A stretch of DNA of 64,000 nucleotides, taken from the NCBI RefSeq assembly GCF_003952005.1, contig NZ_QXGJ01000001.1, positions 62,001 to 126,000 of the forward strand. The letters run 5' to 3'. The position numbers and the translations under genes were made by a program. The stretch is from Bifidobacterium callimiconis. GTDB taxonomy: Bacteria > Actinomycetota > Actinomycetes > Actinomycetales > Bifidobacteriaceae. Positions 1-9,319 of this stretch are shown piece after piece; position 1 is the stretch's first letter, and each line of letters opens with the position of its first letter. The notes under the pieces are model-generated. The model was not told where the DNA came from, ran no database searches, and saw only the letters and a program-made list of their open reading frames with translations.

Positions 1-165
1 CTTGGCCAGATTATGGACGGCTACCAGTCGGTGCATCCGCTCAAGGCAGGATACGAACAGCGCTACACGCTCTGGCAGCTCTACCCCATCGCCGGACACT
101 GCGTGTTCTTCGGCGGCGGATACGTCAGCGAATTCCGGTCGATGTGCCGGTCGCTGCTGCGATAA
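1..165 (+). CDS. Fructosamine kinase family protein, C-terminal fragment
   Basis: The window opens inside this gene. Frame 1 reads 54 codons to a TAA at 163-165. The visible tail has the pattern LYPIAGHCVFFGGGYVSEF, which matches the conserved end of the fructosamine/ketosamine-3-kinase family (LxxLxNHxxxFGGGY type) of the aminoglycoside-phosphotransferase fold. Family members phosphorylate sugar-derived Amadori adducts on amines. The kinase core and catalytic residues lie outside the window, so activity cannot be judged. A GC-rich hairpin follows 50 bases downstream. Confidence 0.75.
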   Translation, partial: LGQIMDGYQSVHPLKAGYEQRYTLWQLYPIAGHCVFFGGGYVSEFRSMCRSLLR

Positions 166-217
166 CAGACCAGGAAGGGAATCAGTATTAGGCTCCCCTC
201 AGTCCGCACGGCGAACA

Positions 218-241
218 GCTCCCCTCTTCAGAGAGGGGAGC
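218..241. terminator. Hairpin between convergent genes
   Basis: GCTCCCCTCT (218-227) and AGAGGGGAGC (232-241) form a perfect 10-bp stem with a 4-base loop. It sits between the plus-strand kinase end and the minus-strand dnaJ end, so it could serve both. No T-run follows on either strand. Confidence 0.6.
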
Positions 242-256
242 CTGAATGTCTGAGCG

Positions 257-1408
257 TCAGCTCAGCGCATCCTTCAGCTTGCTGAAGAAACCACCCCTCT
301 TGGAGGAACCGCCGGCCGGACGCGGCTTGGACTGCTGCGTGACATGCTGGGCGTCGCCATCATGGGACTCGGCGAACTCCTCCATCAGCTTGCGCTCCTT
401 GTCGCTCAGCTTGGTCGGAATCGCCACCATGATATGCGCGATGATGTCACCGCGCTCTCCCTTGGAACGCAGACGCGTCACACCCAGGCCATCCAACGTG
501 ACCGTATCCTCCTGCTGACTGCCCGCGGGAATGCTGATGGTGCGTGAGCCGTCGAACGTGTCGATCTCGAGATCATGACCGAGCACGGCCCAGCTCATCG
601 GCACCTCGATCCAGCAATGCAGATCGTCGCCGTCGCGGACGAACGTCTTGTCCGGGGCGATGCGCACATCGATATACAGATCGCCGGCGGCGCCACCGCA
701 TTCGCCGACCTCGCCCTGCGAGGTGAGACGCAGACGGGTGTCATCGGAGATGCCCGCGGGCACGGAGACGCCGACGTTGCGCTTGGAACGGATACGACCA
801 TGGCCCATGCAGGACGGGCACGGATTCTGAATGATCGTGCCATGGCCCTCGCAGCGCTCGCACGGCGCGGAGGTCATCATCTGGCCGAGCATGGTGCGCA
901 CCACCTTCTGTGCGAATCCACGTCCCTGGCAGTCCGGACAAGTCACCGGCTGCTCGCCCTTGACGGCGCCGCTGCCCTGGCAGTCCGGGCACAGCGACAT
1001 CGTACGGATGTCCACGTGCGCGGTGCCGCCAAACACGGCCGTCTTCAGATCGATGGTCACGTTGGCCAGGGAATCTCGGCCCGGCTGGGTGCGCGGAATC
1101 GGACCCTGGGATCCGCCACCGAAGCTCTGGCCGAAGAACTGGCCGAAGATGTCGCCCATGTCGAAGCCCGCCGCTCCGCCAAATCCGCCGGCGTTGGGGT
1201 TGTTGGGATCCACGCCCTGGTCGTACATACGGCGTTTGTCCGGGTCGGAAAGCACCTCGTATGCGGAGTTGACCTCCTTGAACTTGTCCTCGAATTCGGG
1301 GCCCGCGATATCGGGATGGTATTTGCGGCTCATCTTGCGGTAGGCCTTTTTGATCTCATCCTCGCTGGCGTTGCGGTTCACGCCCAGCACTTCGTAATAA
1401 TCAGCCAC
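257..1408 (-). CDS. dnaJ: Chaperone protein DnaJ (DnaJ2, HrcA-linked)
   Basis: This 383-aa Hsp40 co-chaperone stimulates DnaK ATPase and delivers unfolded substrates. Domains in order are a J domain with the HPD triad at about residues 31-33 (KYHPDI), a Gly/Phe-rich linker (about 72-115), four CxxCxGxG zinc-binding repeats ([32 protein letters not shown]; about 140-210), and the C-terminal substrate-binding domain. Length is normal for a full DnaJ. It follows hrcA on the same strand, about 95 bases downstream, the usual layout of the second actinobacterial dnaJ, so it is probably transcribed from the CIRCE-controlled hrcA promoter. Confidence 0.97.
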   Translation of the reverse strand: MADYYEVLGVNRNASEDEIKKAYRKMSRKYHPDIAGPEFEDKFKEVNSAYEVLSDPDKRRMYDQGVDPNNPNAGGFGGAAGFDMGDIFGQFFGQSFGGGSQGPIPRTQPGRDSLANVTIDLKTAVFGGTAHVDIRTMSLCPDCQGSGAVKGEQPVTCPDCQGRGFAQKVVRTMLGQMMTSAPCERCEGHGTIIQNPCPSCMGHGRIRSKRNVGVSVPAGISDDTRLRLTSQGEVGECGGAAGDLYIDVRIAPDKTFVRDGDDLHCWIEVPMSWAVLGHDLEIDTFDGSRTISIPAGSQQEDTVTLDGLGVTRLRSKGERGDIIAHIMVAIPTKLSDKERKLMEEFAESHDGDAQHVTQQSKPRPAGGSSKRGGFFSKLKDALS

Positions 1409-1502
1409 TTCCTGATCTTTCCTGTCGTCGGTATGGGTATTGAAGTTGAACTAGTTGGGTAGGGTTTTGCTGTCGAATATTGTGCCACAAGGTATGGCGG
1501 GA

Positions 1503-2618
1503 TCAGTCCGTATCGTCGTCCGTTTCGTCCTCCCCTTCTTCGTTCAGCATGAATTCGGTGAGATACTTCGCCACGGCTCTGACGGCGGGGATCGTGCTTG
1601 CGTAGTCCATATGCGTGGGACCGATGGAACCTACGAACGCCACAGGCTCGACCGTTGTGGAATCGGAGGATGCGTCTCCGGTGGTCTTGGAGGCGCCGGC
1701 CGTCGATTGACCGTAGCCGGAGGTGATCACCGAGGCGTGCATCAGACCGGGTGTGTGGGTTTCGGAACCGATGGCGATGCCCACACCATGCAGTTGCGAG
1801 ACCTCGGTGAGCGCGGTCATCAACCGCATCAGCACCGCCTGCTCCTCCAACGCGTCGAACAGAGACGCCAGCGACGCCATGTCGGAGACGGAGCGATGCG
1901 CCAGCTGCGAGGTGCCGGCCATGTAGAGGTTGCTGGTCTGCTCCTGAGTGGCGAGTTCGTCGAGCACGCGTGCGACCGCCTCCAGGAAGGAACGCATCGG
2001 AGCGTCGGGCTCATCCTGCGAGAAGAGACGGATGCCATCCGCCGCCCGGCGAAGTGATTCGCCCTGGCATGCGGCGTTGATTCGGGAGCCCAGCTGGTTG
2101 AGGATGTCTTCCGACGGCCGGGCCGCGGTGACGATCGTACGCTGCTCCACTCTTCCCGTATCGGTAATGACGACGACAAGCACGGTGGCCGACGACACCG
2201 GAACCATTTCGATATGACGCAGCGCCGAACGGGCCAGCGATGGACTGGCCACCACGGCCACCTGTCCGGTGATCTGAGCGAGAAGACGCGCCGAGCGACG
2301 CAGCGTGTCGTCGAGATTCACCGAACCGGAGAGAAATGTTCGAATCCCCCGCTTCTGCGCCTTGGATAGAGGCACCACCGTGGCCAGCTTGTCCACGAAA
2401 TACCGGTAGCCCTTCTCGGTAGGGATTCTGCCGGCGGAAGTGTGCGGCTGCACCAGATAGCCTTCGTCCTCCAGCGCGGCCATGTCGTTGCGTACCGTGG
2501 CCGAACTCACTCCGAGTTTGTGTCCGCGTGTCAACGCGCCGGATCCGACCGGTTCCTGTGTGCGAATATAGTCTTCGATCACGGCACGGAGAACCAGCAT
2601 GCGTCGTTCGTTTGCCAT
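1503..2618 (-). CDS. hrcA: Heat-inducible transcription repressor HrcA
   Basis: HrcA binds CIRCE operators and represses class I heat-shock genes. The protein has an N-terminal winged helix (residues about 1-75, with the pattern GVSSATVRNDMAALEDEGY), then GAF-like and dimerisation regions; the tail is acidic (EEGEDETDDDTD). The reading frame is open upstream to 2660, but the start at 2618 is chosen because AAAGGAGG lies just upstream and the product then begins MANERRMLVL, as is usual for the family. The length is 371 aa. A CIRCE-like element lies 36 bases upstream, indicating autoregulation. Confidence 0.97.
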   Translation of the reverse strand: MANERRMLVLRAVIEDYIRTQEPVGSGALTRGHKLGVSSATVRNDMAALEDEGYLVQPHTSAGRIPTEKGYRYFVDKLATVVPLSKAQKRGIRTFLSGSVNLDDTLRRSARLLAQITGQVAVVASPSLARSALRHIEMVPVSSATVLVVVITDTGRVEQRTIVTAARPSEDILNQLGSRINAACQGESLRRAADGIRLFSQDEPDAPMRSFLEAVARVLDELATQEQTSNLYMAGTSQLAHRSVSDMASLASLFDALEEQAVLMRLMTALTEVSQLHGVGIAIGSETHTPGLMHASVITSGYGQSTAGASKTTGDASSDSTTVEPVAFVGSIGPTHMDYASTIPAVRAVAKYLTEFMLNEEGEDETDDDTD

Positions 2619-2653
2619 GGAACCTCCTTTGAAAATCGCCGTACTGTACCTTT

Positions 2654-2680
2654 TTAGCACTCGGCGGTGTCGACTGCTAG
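2654..2680 (-). promoter_or_regulatory. CIRCE operator (HrcA binding site)
   Basis: TTAGCACTC (2654-2662), nine bases, then GACTGCTAG (2672-2680). The left arm equals the CIRCE consensus and the right arm matches GAGTGCTAA at 7 of 9 positions; spacing is exactly nine. It lies upstream of hrcA between the divergent hrcA and tkt genes. The rest of the 284-base gap is AT-rich and must also hold the tkt promoter; a TTAGCATAAAA stretch near 2795 is a weak -10 candidate. Confidence 0.9.
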
Positions 2681-2902
2681 CTGACGGAGAAAACCGAACT
2701 TTTGAACGGTCTTAAACGAACAAAAAAAGACATATTTGAACATTTAGTTCACAACTCGCGTAAGGAAATGCTGAGAGAAGTCTCCATACTGGGTTAGCAT
2801 AAAAGGGCAAATGAAGCCAATGCGCACGTTCTATTCGTCCGTGCATGCACGGCGGCCGGAACGGGCGCGCTGGTTCCATCCGATTGGAAGGAAAGTTGAT
2901 CC

Positions 2903-5005
2903 ATGACCGAATTCAAGGAGACCGAACTGGACGAGCGCGCCATCAAGATGGCCAAGGTCCTTTCGGCTGATGCGGTCGAGAACGCAGGAAGCGGCCACCC
3001 CGGTTCCCCCGTCTCGCTGGCACCTATCGCCTACACCCTTTACCAGCATTTCATCAAGCATGATCCGAACGATCCCAATTGGGAGGGTCGTGATCGCTTC
3101 ATCCTTTCCGGTGGCCACGCCTCCCTCACCCAGTACGTCCAGCTGTACTTCTCCGGCTATGGCCTGACCCTGGACGATCTCAAGCACTTCCGTGGCGGCG
3201 CCGACACCCACACCCCGGGCCACCCCGAGTACGGCCTGACCCCGGGCATCGAAATGACCACCGGTCCGCTGGGCCAGGGCTTCGCCTCCGCCATCGGCTT
3301 CGCCTACGGCGAGCGTTTCCAGCGCGGTCTGCTCGACCCGGAGACCAAGAAGGAAGACTCCCCCTTCTACCACAAGATCTGGGCCATCTGCGGTGAAGGC
3401 GACATCGAGGAAGGCATCTCCGGCGAAGCCGCCGCTCTTGCCGCCAACCAGAAGCTCGGCAACCTGACCGTGATCTTCGATGCCAACCGCATCCAGATCG
3501 AAGGCGACACCAACCTGGTGCTGGCCGAGGACGTGCTCAAGCGCTTCCAGGCCTACGGCTGGTACACCGACGAGTTCAGCTTCATCCAGCCCGACGGCTC
3601 CTACAAGGAGGACATCGAGGGTCTGGCCGACGTCATCGCCAAGGCCGAGAAGGAAGCCCCCGATCAGCCGAAGCTCATCAAGGTCCACTCCCTGATCGCA
3701 TGGCCGACCCCGGGCAAGACCAACGACCCGTCCTCCCACGGCTCCAAGCTGGGCGCCGAGGCCGTCGCCGGCCTCAAGGAGCTGCTCGGCTACGACCCGG
3801 AGAAGAGCTTCCAGGTCGACGAGGAGGCCCTCGCCCACGCCCGCAAGGTCGCCGAGCGCGGTCTGGCCGCCCACGCCGAGTGGGACAAGAAGTACGAGGA
3901 GTGGCGCAAGGCCAACCCCGACAAGGCCGCTCTGTACGACCGCCTGAAGGCCGGCGAGCTGCCCGAAGGCTTCGACAAGGCCATCGATGATCTCGAGGCC
4001 ACGTTCGAGGTGGGCAAGAAGGTCGCCACCCGTGGCGCCTCCGGCTCCGTGCTCAACGCCATCGCCGCCGTCATGCCCGAACTGTGGGGCGGTTCCGCCG
4101 ATCTCGGCGGCTCCAACAAGACCGATCTCAAGGGCGCGGCCACCTTCGCTCCCGAGGAGTGCGCCACCAAGCAGTGGCCGGTCTGCAACGAGTTCGGCCG
4201 TCAGCTCCACTTCGGCGTTCGCGAGTTCGCCATGGGCTGCATCACCAACGGCATCCTGCTGGGTTCCCACACCCGCCCGTTCGGTGGCACCTTCTTCATG
4301 TTCTCCGACTACGAGCGTTCCGCCGTCCGTCTGGCCGCCCTCATGGAGATCCCGAACCTGTACATCTGGACGCACGATTCCGTCGCCGTCGGCGAAGATG
4401 GTCCGACCCACCAGCCGATCGAGCACCTGGCCTCCTTCCGCGCCATGCCGCAGCTTGAGGTCGTTCGCCCGGCCGACGCCTTCGAGACCGCCGAGGCCTA
4501 CCGCTACTTCTTCGAGAAGAAGAACACGCTGCCGTCGGCTCTCGTGCTCTCCCGCCAGGGCGTGCCGGTGCTCGCCGAGACCGCTGCCAAGGCCAAGGAC
4601 GGTGTGAAGAAGGGCGCCTACGTGCTCGTCGACACCGAGGGCACCCCGGACGTCATCCTCATGGCCACCGGTTCCGAAGTGCAGCTGGCCGTCGAGGCCG
4701 CCAAGACCCTCGCTGCCGAAGGCGTGAAGGCCCGCGTGGTCTCCGCTCCGTCGCTCGAGTGGTTCGAGGAGCAGGACGCCGACTACAAGGAGGCCGTGCT
4801 TCCGGCTTCCGTGAAGGCCCGCGTGTCCGTCGAGGCCGGTGTTGCCATGCCTTGGTACAAGTACCTCGGCTCCTACGGCAAGCCCGTGTCCATCGAGCAG
4901 TTCGGTCTGCAGGGTGACGGCGCGCAGAACCTGATCGACCTCGGCATCACCGCCGAGCACGTGGTCGAGGCCGCCAAGGCGTCCATCGCCGAGGCCAACG
5001 CCTGA
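2903..5005 (+). CDS. tkt: Transketolase
   Basis: This 700-aa thiamine-diphosphate enzyme moves two-carbon ketol units between pentose, erythrose and hexose phosphates in the cytosol. In bifidobacteria it works with transaldolase to turn fructose-6-P and erythrose-4-P into pentose phosphates for phosphoketolase. The sequence shows the N-terminal GSGHPGSP motif, the diphosphate/Mg site region GEGDIEEGISGEAA (about 155-168), the pyrimidine domain with HDSVAVGEDGPTHQPIEHL (about 492-510) and a C-terminal transketolase domain. Codon use is strongly biased to C/G-ending codons, consistent with high expression. The ATG at 2903 follows GGAAAG. Confidence 0.98.
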   Translation: MTEFKETELDERAIKMAKVLSADAVENAGSGHPGSPVSLAPIAYTLYQHFIKHDPNDPNWEGRDRFILSGGHASLTQYVQLYFSGYGLTLDDLKHFRGGADTHTPGHPEYGLTPGIEMTTGPLGQGFASAIGFAYGERFQRGLLDPETKKEDSPFYHKIWAICGEGDIEEGISGEAAALAANQKLGNLTVIFDANRIQIEGDTNLVLAEDVLKRFQAYGWYTDEFSFIQPDGSYKEDIEGLADVIAKAEKEAPDQPKLIKVHSLIAWPTPGKTNDPSSHGSKLGAEAVAGLKELLGYDPEKSFQVDEEALAHARKVAERGLAAHAEWDKKYEEWRKANPDKAALYDRLKAGELPEGFDKAIDDLEATFEVGKKVATRGASGSVLNAIAAVMPELWGGSADLGGSNKTDLKGAATFAPEECATKQWPVCNEFGRQLHFGVREFAMGCITNGILLGSHTRPFGGTFFMFSDYERSAVRLAALMEIPNLYIWTHDSVAVGEDGPTHQPIEHLASFRAMPQLEVVRPADAFETAEAYRYFFEKKNTLPSALVLSRQGVPVLAETAAKAKDGVKKGAYVLVDTEGTPDVILMATGSEVQLAVEAAKTLAAEGVKARVVSAPSLEWFEEQDADYKEAVLPASVKARVSVEAGVAMPWYKYLGSYGKPVSIEQFGLQGDGAQNLIDLGITAEHVVEAAKASIAEANA

Positions 5006-5035
5006 TCCGTACCGGTAACCGGCAATAAAGATTTT

Positions 5036-5068
5036 CCGTCTCCCCTTTTTCCGATCAAGGGGAGACGG
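5036..5068 (+). terminator. tkt-tal intercistronic hairpin
   Basis: CCGTCTCCCCTT (5036-5047) pairs perfectly with AAGGGGAGACGG (5057-5068), leaving a 9-base loop. No T-run follows on the plus strand, so it may act as an RNA-stabilising or partial-termination hairpin rather than a complete stop. Confidence 0.55.
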
Positions 5069-5095
5069 AATGAAAGAAACAAGGAGAAAAACACT

Positions 5096-6199
5096 ATGAC
5101 TGCTGCAACTCAGCGTACGTCCGATTCCGGCGTTTCCATCTGGCTGGACGATCTGTCCCGCACCCGCATTGAGTCCGGCAACCTGCAGGAGCTCATCGCC
5201 GACAAGAACGTCGTCGGTGTGACCACCAACCCCTCCATCTTCCAGAAGGCCCTGAGCCAGGTCGGTCCGTACGACGCCCAGCTCAAGGAGCTCGGCAAGG
5301 TCGATGTTGAGACCGCCATCCGCGAGCTCACCACCACCGACGTGCGCAACGCCACCGACATCTTCCGCGAGATCGCTGAGAAGACCGATTTCGTCGACGG
5401 CCGCGTCTCCATCGAGGTGGATCCCCGCCTCGCCCACGAGACCGAAGCCACCGAGAAGCAGGCTGTGGAGCTGTGGGAGAAGGTCAACCGTCCGAACGCG
5501 ATGATCAAGATCCCTGCCACCCTGGAAGGCCTGCCGGCCATCACCGCCACCCTGGCCAAGGGCATCTCCGTGAACGTCACCCTGATCTTCTCGCTCGAGC
5601 GCTACGAGCAGGTCATCGACGCCTTCATCGAGGGCATCGCCCAGGCTGACGCCAACGGTCACCCGCTGGAGCACATCGGCTCCGTCGCCTCCTTCTTCGT
5701 CTCCCGCGTGGACACCGCCGTGGACAAGAAGCTCGAGGAGATCGGCACCGATGAGGCCAAGGCCCTCGAAGGCAAGGCCGCCATCGCCAACGCCCGTCTG
5801 GCTTACGAGCTGTTCGAGAAGAAGTTCGCCGAGGATCCGCGCTGGGCCGCTCTCGAGGCCAAGGGCGCCAAGAAGCAGCGTCCGCTGTGGGCCTCCACCG
5901 GCACCAAGAACCCGGCCTACTCCGATTGCGTGTACGTGGACGAGCTCGTCGCCCCGCACATCGTGAACACCATGCCGGAGAAGACCCTGAACGCTCTCGC
6001 TGACCACGGCAACGGCGCCCCGACCATCCCGGGCACCTACGAGGAGAGCCACGCCGTCATGGCCAAGCTCGCCGACCTGGGCATCGACTTCAAGGCCGTC
6101 ACCGACAAGCTCGAGGCCGACGGTGTCGCCGCCTTCATCAAGTCCTGGGACTCCGTGCTCGCCGACGTGCAGGCCGGTATCGACCGCGTCAACGGCTGA
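5096..6199 (+). CDS. tal: Transaldolase
   Basis: This 367-aa transaldolase transfers a dihydroxyacetone unit between sedoheptulose-7-P and glyceraldehyde-3-P through a Schiff base. The catalytic-lysine motif NAMIKIPAT is visible at about residues 140-148, and the family start region VTTNPSIFQKAL at about 39-50. Length fits the long actinobacterial transaldolase subfamily. It follows tkt by 90 bases with AAGGAG before the ATG. A hairpin lies between the genes and a strong terminator follows, so the pair is probably co-transcribed with differential stability. Codon bias is as strong as in tkt. Confidence 0.97.
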   Translation: MTAATQRTSDSGVSIWLDDLSRTRIESGNLQELIADKNVVGVTTNPSIFQKALSQVGPYDAQLKELGKVDVETAIRELTTTDVRNATDIFREIAEKTDFVDGRVSIEVDPRLAHETEATEKQAVELWEKVNRPNAMIKIPATLEGLPAITATLAKGISVNVTLIFSLERYEQVIDAFIEGIAQADANGHPLEHIGSVASFFVSRVDTAVDKKLEEIGTDEAKALEGKAAIANARLAYELFEKKFAEDPRWAALEAKGAKKQRPLWASTGTKNPAYSDCVYVDELVAPHIVNTMPEKTLNALADHGNGAPTIPGTYEESHAVMAKLADLGIDFKAVTDKLEADGVAAFIKSWDSVLADVQAGIDRVNG

Positions 6200-6251
6200 G
6201 ACTCCTGACCGTTATGCGATTCGCCTAATGCGAGTTGCATAACAATGGACC

Positions 6252-6285
6252 AAGGGCTCCGATCCAATTGGATCGGAGCCCTTTT
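6252..6285 (+). terminator. Rho-independent terminator after tal
   Basis: AAGGGCTCCGATCC (6252-6265) pairs perfectly with GGATCGGAGCCCTT (6270-6283) around an AATT loop, ending in a TTTT run. The minus-strand aminotransferase ends about 30 bases further on, so the stem may serve both directions. Confidence 0.85.
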
Positions 6286-6312
6286 GCATATCCACTGAAA
6301 GTGTCAAGTGTC

Positions 6313-7476
6313 CTACAGACTTTCCAGCCATACGCGCATGCGGCGTAGTCCCTCGGCAGTGGCCTGAGCCGTGCCCACGTACGACATTCGCACGAATCCC
6401 CTGCCGCGGGAGCCGAATCCCGACGCCGGGGTGACCACGACCTTGCCCTCATGCAACAGCCGAACGGCGAACTCATGGTCGTCCATACCCGTGGCGGAGA
6501 CATCCACCAGCACATAGAACGCGCCATCCGGTACGTTGCAACTCACCAACGGCATGTCGGCAATGGCGGATACGACCATATCCCGGTTGGCCCGATACGC
6601 CGTCTTCATCGTGGGAAGGATATCCGAACCGTTTTCCAGGGCGGCCGCGGCGCCGGTCTGCAATGCGCCGGGAACGCAGGATACGACGTTCTCCTGCATG
6701 ATCGTCATCTGGTCGATGATCGATTTCGGACCGAATGCGCAGCCGATGCGCCACCCGGTCATGGCGAACGTCTTCGAGAACGAATCCACGACGATGGTCC
6801 ACTCCCCCATATCTGGCATTGACGCAATGGACAGGCAACGGACGTCATCGTCGTAGACGAAGGCCCGGTATACCTCATCGCTGATCACCCACAGGTCATG
6901 CTTGACCGCCACCTCGGCGATGGCGGCGAGTTCGTCGGGGTCGATGATCGCGCCGGTGGGATTCGACGGGGAATTGAGCAGCAGCACCTTGGTCCTCGGA
7001 GTGATCGCCGCTTCGACATCAGCCGCACGCATGCGGAATCCGTGATCGGCGAACAGCGGGACCGGCACCACGTTTGCGTGGACCATGCGTACCTGTCCGA
7101 AGTAGTTCGCATAGCCGGGGTCCGGGATGAGGATGTCGTCGCCGATGTCCAGCGTGGCGATCAACGCCAGATAGATCGCCTCCATGCCGCCGGCAGTGAT
7201 GATGATCTCTCCGTCCGGATCATAGTCGAGCCCATCATGCGAACGACGATAGTCGCACCAAGCCCTGCGCAGGTCGGCCGCACCCCGGTTTGGCGTGTAA
7301 TGGGTATCGCCACGCACGGCTGCGGCATACGCCACATCGATCATCGAACGCGGCGTATCGAACCCCGGCTCCCCTATCGCAAACGATATGGCGTCCGGCT
7401 CCTGAGCCGCCAATTCGAACATCTCTCGGACGCTGGGATACAGCGCCTCACGAGCACGTTGAGACACAATCGGCAT
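6313..7476 (-). CDS. PLP-dependent aminotransferase, class I fold
   Basis: This 387-aa cytosolic aminotransferase has the fold-type I pattern: N-terminal GEPGFDTP, the cofactor-contact segment NSPSNPTGAI (about 170-179), an aspartate/tyrosine pair in WVISDEVYRAF, and the PLP lysine in SFSKTFAMTGWRIG. A conserved arginine near the C terminus (FVRMSY) would bind the substrate carboxylate. The family covers aspartate, aromatic and other amino-acid aminotransferases; the substrate cannot be set from sequence. It stands alone on the minus strand, with 253 bases of unassigned sequence before the next upstream gene. Confidence 0.88.
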   Translation of the reverse strand: MPIVSQRAREALYPSVREMFELAAQEPDAISFAIGEPGFDTPRSMIDVAYAAAVRGDTHYTPNRGAADLRRAWCDYRRSHDGLDYDPDGEIIITAGGMEAIYLALIATLDIGDDILIPDPGYANYFGQVRMVHANVVPVPLFADHGFRMRAADVEAAITPRTKVLLLNSPSNPTGAIIDPDELAAIAEVAVKHDLWVISDEVYRAFVYDDDVRCLSIASMPDMGEWTIVVDSFSKTFAMTGWRIGCAFGPKSIIDQMTIMQENVVSCVPGALQTGAAAALENGSDILPTMKTAYRANRDMVVSAIADMPLVSCNVPDGAFYVLVDVSATGMDDHEFAVRLLHEGKVVVTPASGFGSRGRGFVRMSYVGTAQATAEGLRRMRVWLESL

Positions 7477-7729
7477 GCGGCCCTCCCTGTTCGTTCATTC
7501 ATATGACAATCGCAAGGGCATTGTATACACGGCGATGTTGCGGGAGCTCATATTGTCCTATGTTCTTCGGAGTATTTTTCGCAGACCGGGCAATCAGTCT
7601 ATGTCGAGGAAGGTCACGGCCGGCGGCTTCCAGAATCCGTAATGACGGAGGAACCAATTCGGTTTGTCAAGTGCGTGAACATTCCGAGCATAGGCGATGG
7701 GAACTCCGCCAAACGTCGAACTGTCGAAT

Positions 7730-9319
7730 CTACTGGCGGTAGTAGCTGAGGAAGTCGGTGAGCTTGGCGGTGGCGTCCTTGAGGACCTCGATGCGGGGTA
7801 GGTAGACGATGCGGAAGTGATCCGGCTCGTGCCAGTTGAAGCCGCCGCCGCGCGTGATCAGGATGCGTTCGTCGTGCAGCAGGTCGAGTGCGAACTGCTC
7901 GTCGTCGCTGATGTTGAACTTCTTCACATCGAGCTTCGGGAAGATGTAGAACGCCGCCTTTGGCTTGACCGCGGTCACGCCGGGAATCGAGTTCAGCGCG
8001 TTGTAGATGTATTCGCGCTGCTCGTAGATGCGACCGCCGGGCACGATGTAGTCGTTGACGCTCTGATGGCCACCCAACGCGGTCTGCACGATCGACTGTG
8101 CGGGCACGTTCGAACAGATGCGCATGTTCGTGAGCATGTTGATGCCCTCGATGTAGTCCTTCGCCACGTTCTTGTTGCCGCTCAGTACCATCCAGCCGAC
8201 GCGATAACCGGCAATCATATGGGACTTCGACAGGCCGGAGAACGTTACACAGAACAGGTCGGGGGCGAGCGACGCGATGGAGATATGCTCCAGACCGTCC
8301 ATGACCAGACGGTCGTAGATCTCGTCGGAGAAGATCATGAGCTGGTGTTCGCGGGCGAGATCGACGATCTGCTGAAGCACTTCCTTCGGATAAAGTGCGC
8401 CGGTGGGATTGTTCGGGTTGATGACGACGATCGCCTTGGTCTTGTCGGTGATCTTGGCGCGCATGTCGTTGATGTCCGGATACCATTCGGACTGCTCATC
8501 GCACAGGTAGTGCACGGCGGTGCCACCGGCCAGGTTGACGCAGGCGGTCCACAGCGGATAGTCGGGGCTGGGGATGAGGACCTCGTCGCCGTTGTCGAGC
8601 AGCGCGGACATCGACAGGTTGATCAGCTCGCTGACGCCGTTGCCGGTATAGATGTCGTCGATGCTCACGTTCGGCAGGTTCTTCAGCTGCGAGTACTGCA
8701 TGATGGCCTTGCGTGCGGAGAACAGGCCCTTGGATGCCGAGTAGCCTTCGCAGTCGGGCAGCTGGTGGGCCATGTCGTAGATCACCTCGTCCGGGGTGCG
8801 GAATCCGAACGGCGCGGGGTTGCCGATGTTCAGCTTGAGCACGTGCGTGCCGGTGGCCTCCATTCGGGCCGCTTCGTCGACCACCGGGCCTCGTACGTCA
8901 TAGAGCACATTGTCGAGTTTGGTGGATTTGGTGAAGCGTCGCATGAGTCGTCCTTCCGGGATCGTGGTGTTTGGTGTGGTGTGATGCGTGTTGGAGGTCT
9001 TGGATGGCGCGGGTATGGTGTCTGGCGTCGTTCCGTCTGATACCGACGTCTGTTCTGTGATGCCGGCATCATTGGACGAATCGTTCCGTTCCATGGGGAC
9101 GTCGTCACCGTGCAGCCATTGGTCATTGACGTTCAACGTGGCGGCCAGGAATCGCAGGGTGTCGACGCGAGGCACCGTCTTGCCGCTGACGTATTGGCTG
9201 ATGTGACTTTTGCCGAGTTTCAGACCCTGTCTTTGTGCGGCACGCACCACGTCGATCTGTTTCATATGACGTAGGGACATGGCGGAGTTCAACCGCTTGG
9301 CGAACGTTTCCCGACTCAT
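7730..9319 (-). CDS. AlaA-type aminotransferase with N-terminal Cro/C1 HTH
   Basis: This 529-aa fusion has a Cro/C1-type helix-turn-helix (residues about 1-70; KSHISQYVSGKTVPRVDTL is the recognition region), a Thr/Pro-rich linker (about 76-122), and a complete class I aminotransferase from about residue 126. The enzyme part shows NPNNPTGALY, FSDEIYDRL and the PLP lysine in SGLSKSHMIAGYRVGW, closest to AlaA/YfdZ-like alanine-forming aminotransferases. GAGGAG precedes the start at 9319. A second ATG at 8944 (residue 126) has its own GGAAGGA and begins the enzyme exactly, so a 404-aa free enzyme may also be made. TTCAA/TTGAA inverted repeats just upstream suggest autoregulation. Confidence 0.88.
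   Translation of the reverse strand: MSRETFAKRLNSAMSLRHMKQIDVVRAAQRQGLKLGKSHISQYVSGKTVPRVDTLRFLAATLNVNDQWLHGDDVPMERNDSSNDAGITEQTSVSDGTTPDTIPAPSKTSNTHHTTPNTTIPEGRLMRRFTKSTKLDNVLYDVRGPVVDEAARMEATGTHVLKLNIGNPAPFGFRTPDEVIYDMAHQLPDCEGYSASKGLFSARKAIMQYSQLKNLPNVSIDDIYTGNGVSELINLSMSALLDNGDEVLIPSPDYPLWTACVNLAGGTAVHYLCDEQSEWYPDINDMRAKITDKTKAIVVINPNNPTGALYPKEVLQQIVDLAREHQLMIFSDEIYDRLVMDGLEHISIASLAPDLFCVTFSGLSKSHMIAGYRVGWMVLSGNKNVAKDYIEGINMLTNMRICSNVPAQSIVQTALGGHQSVNDYIVPGGRIYEQREYIYNALNSIPGVTAVKPKAAFYIFPKLDVKKFNISDDEQFALDLLHDERILITRGGGFNWHEPDHFRIVYLPRIEVLKDATAKLTDFLSYYRQ

Noticed and set aside
2831..6052. 1073-codon minus-strand open frame opposite tkt and tal
   Set aside because: It is a shadow of highly codon-biased genes on the other strand; the product is a Gly/Leu/Val/Glu-rich sequence without domains, and tkt and tal are certain.
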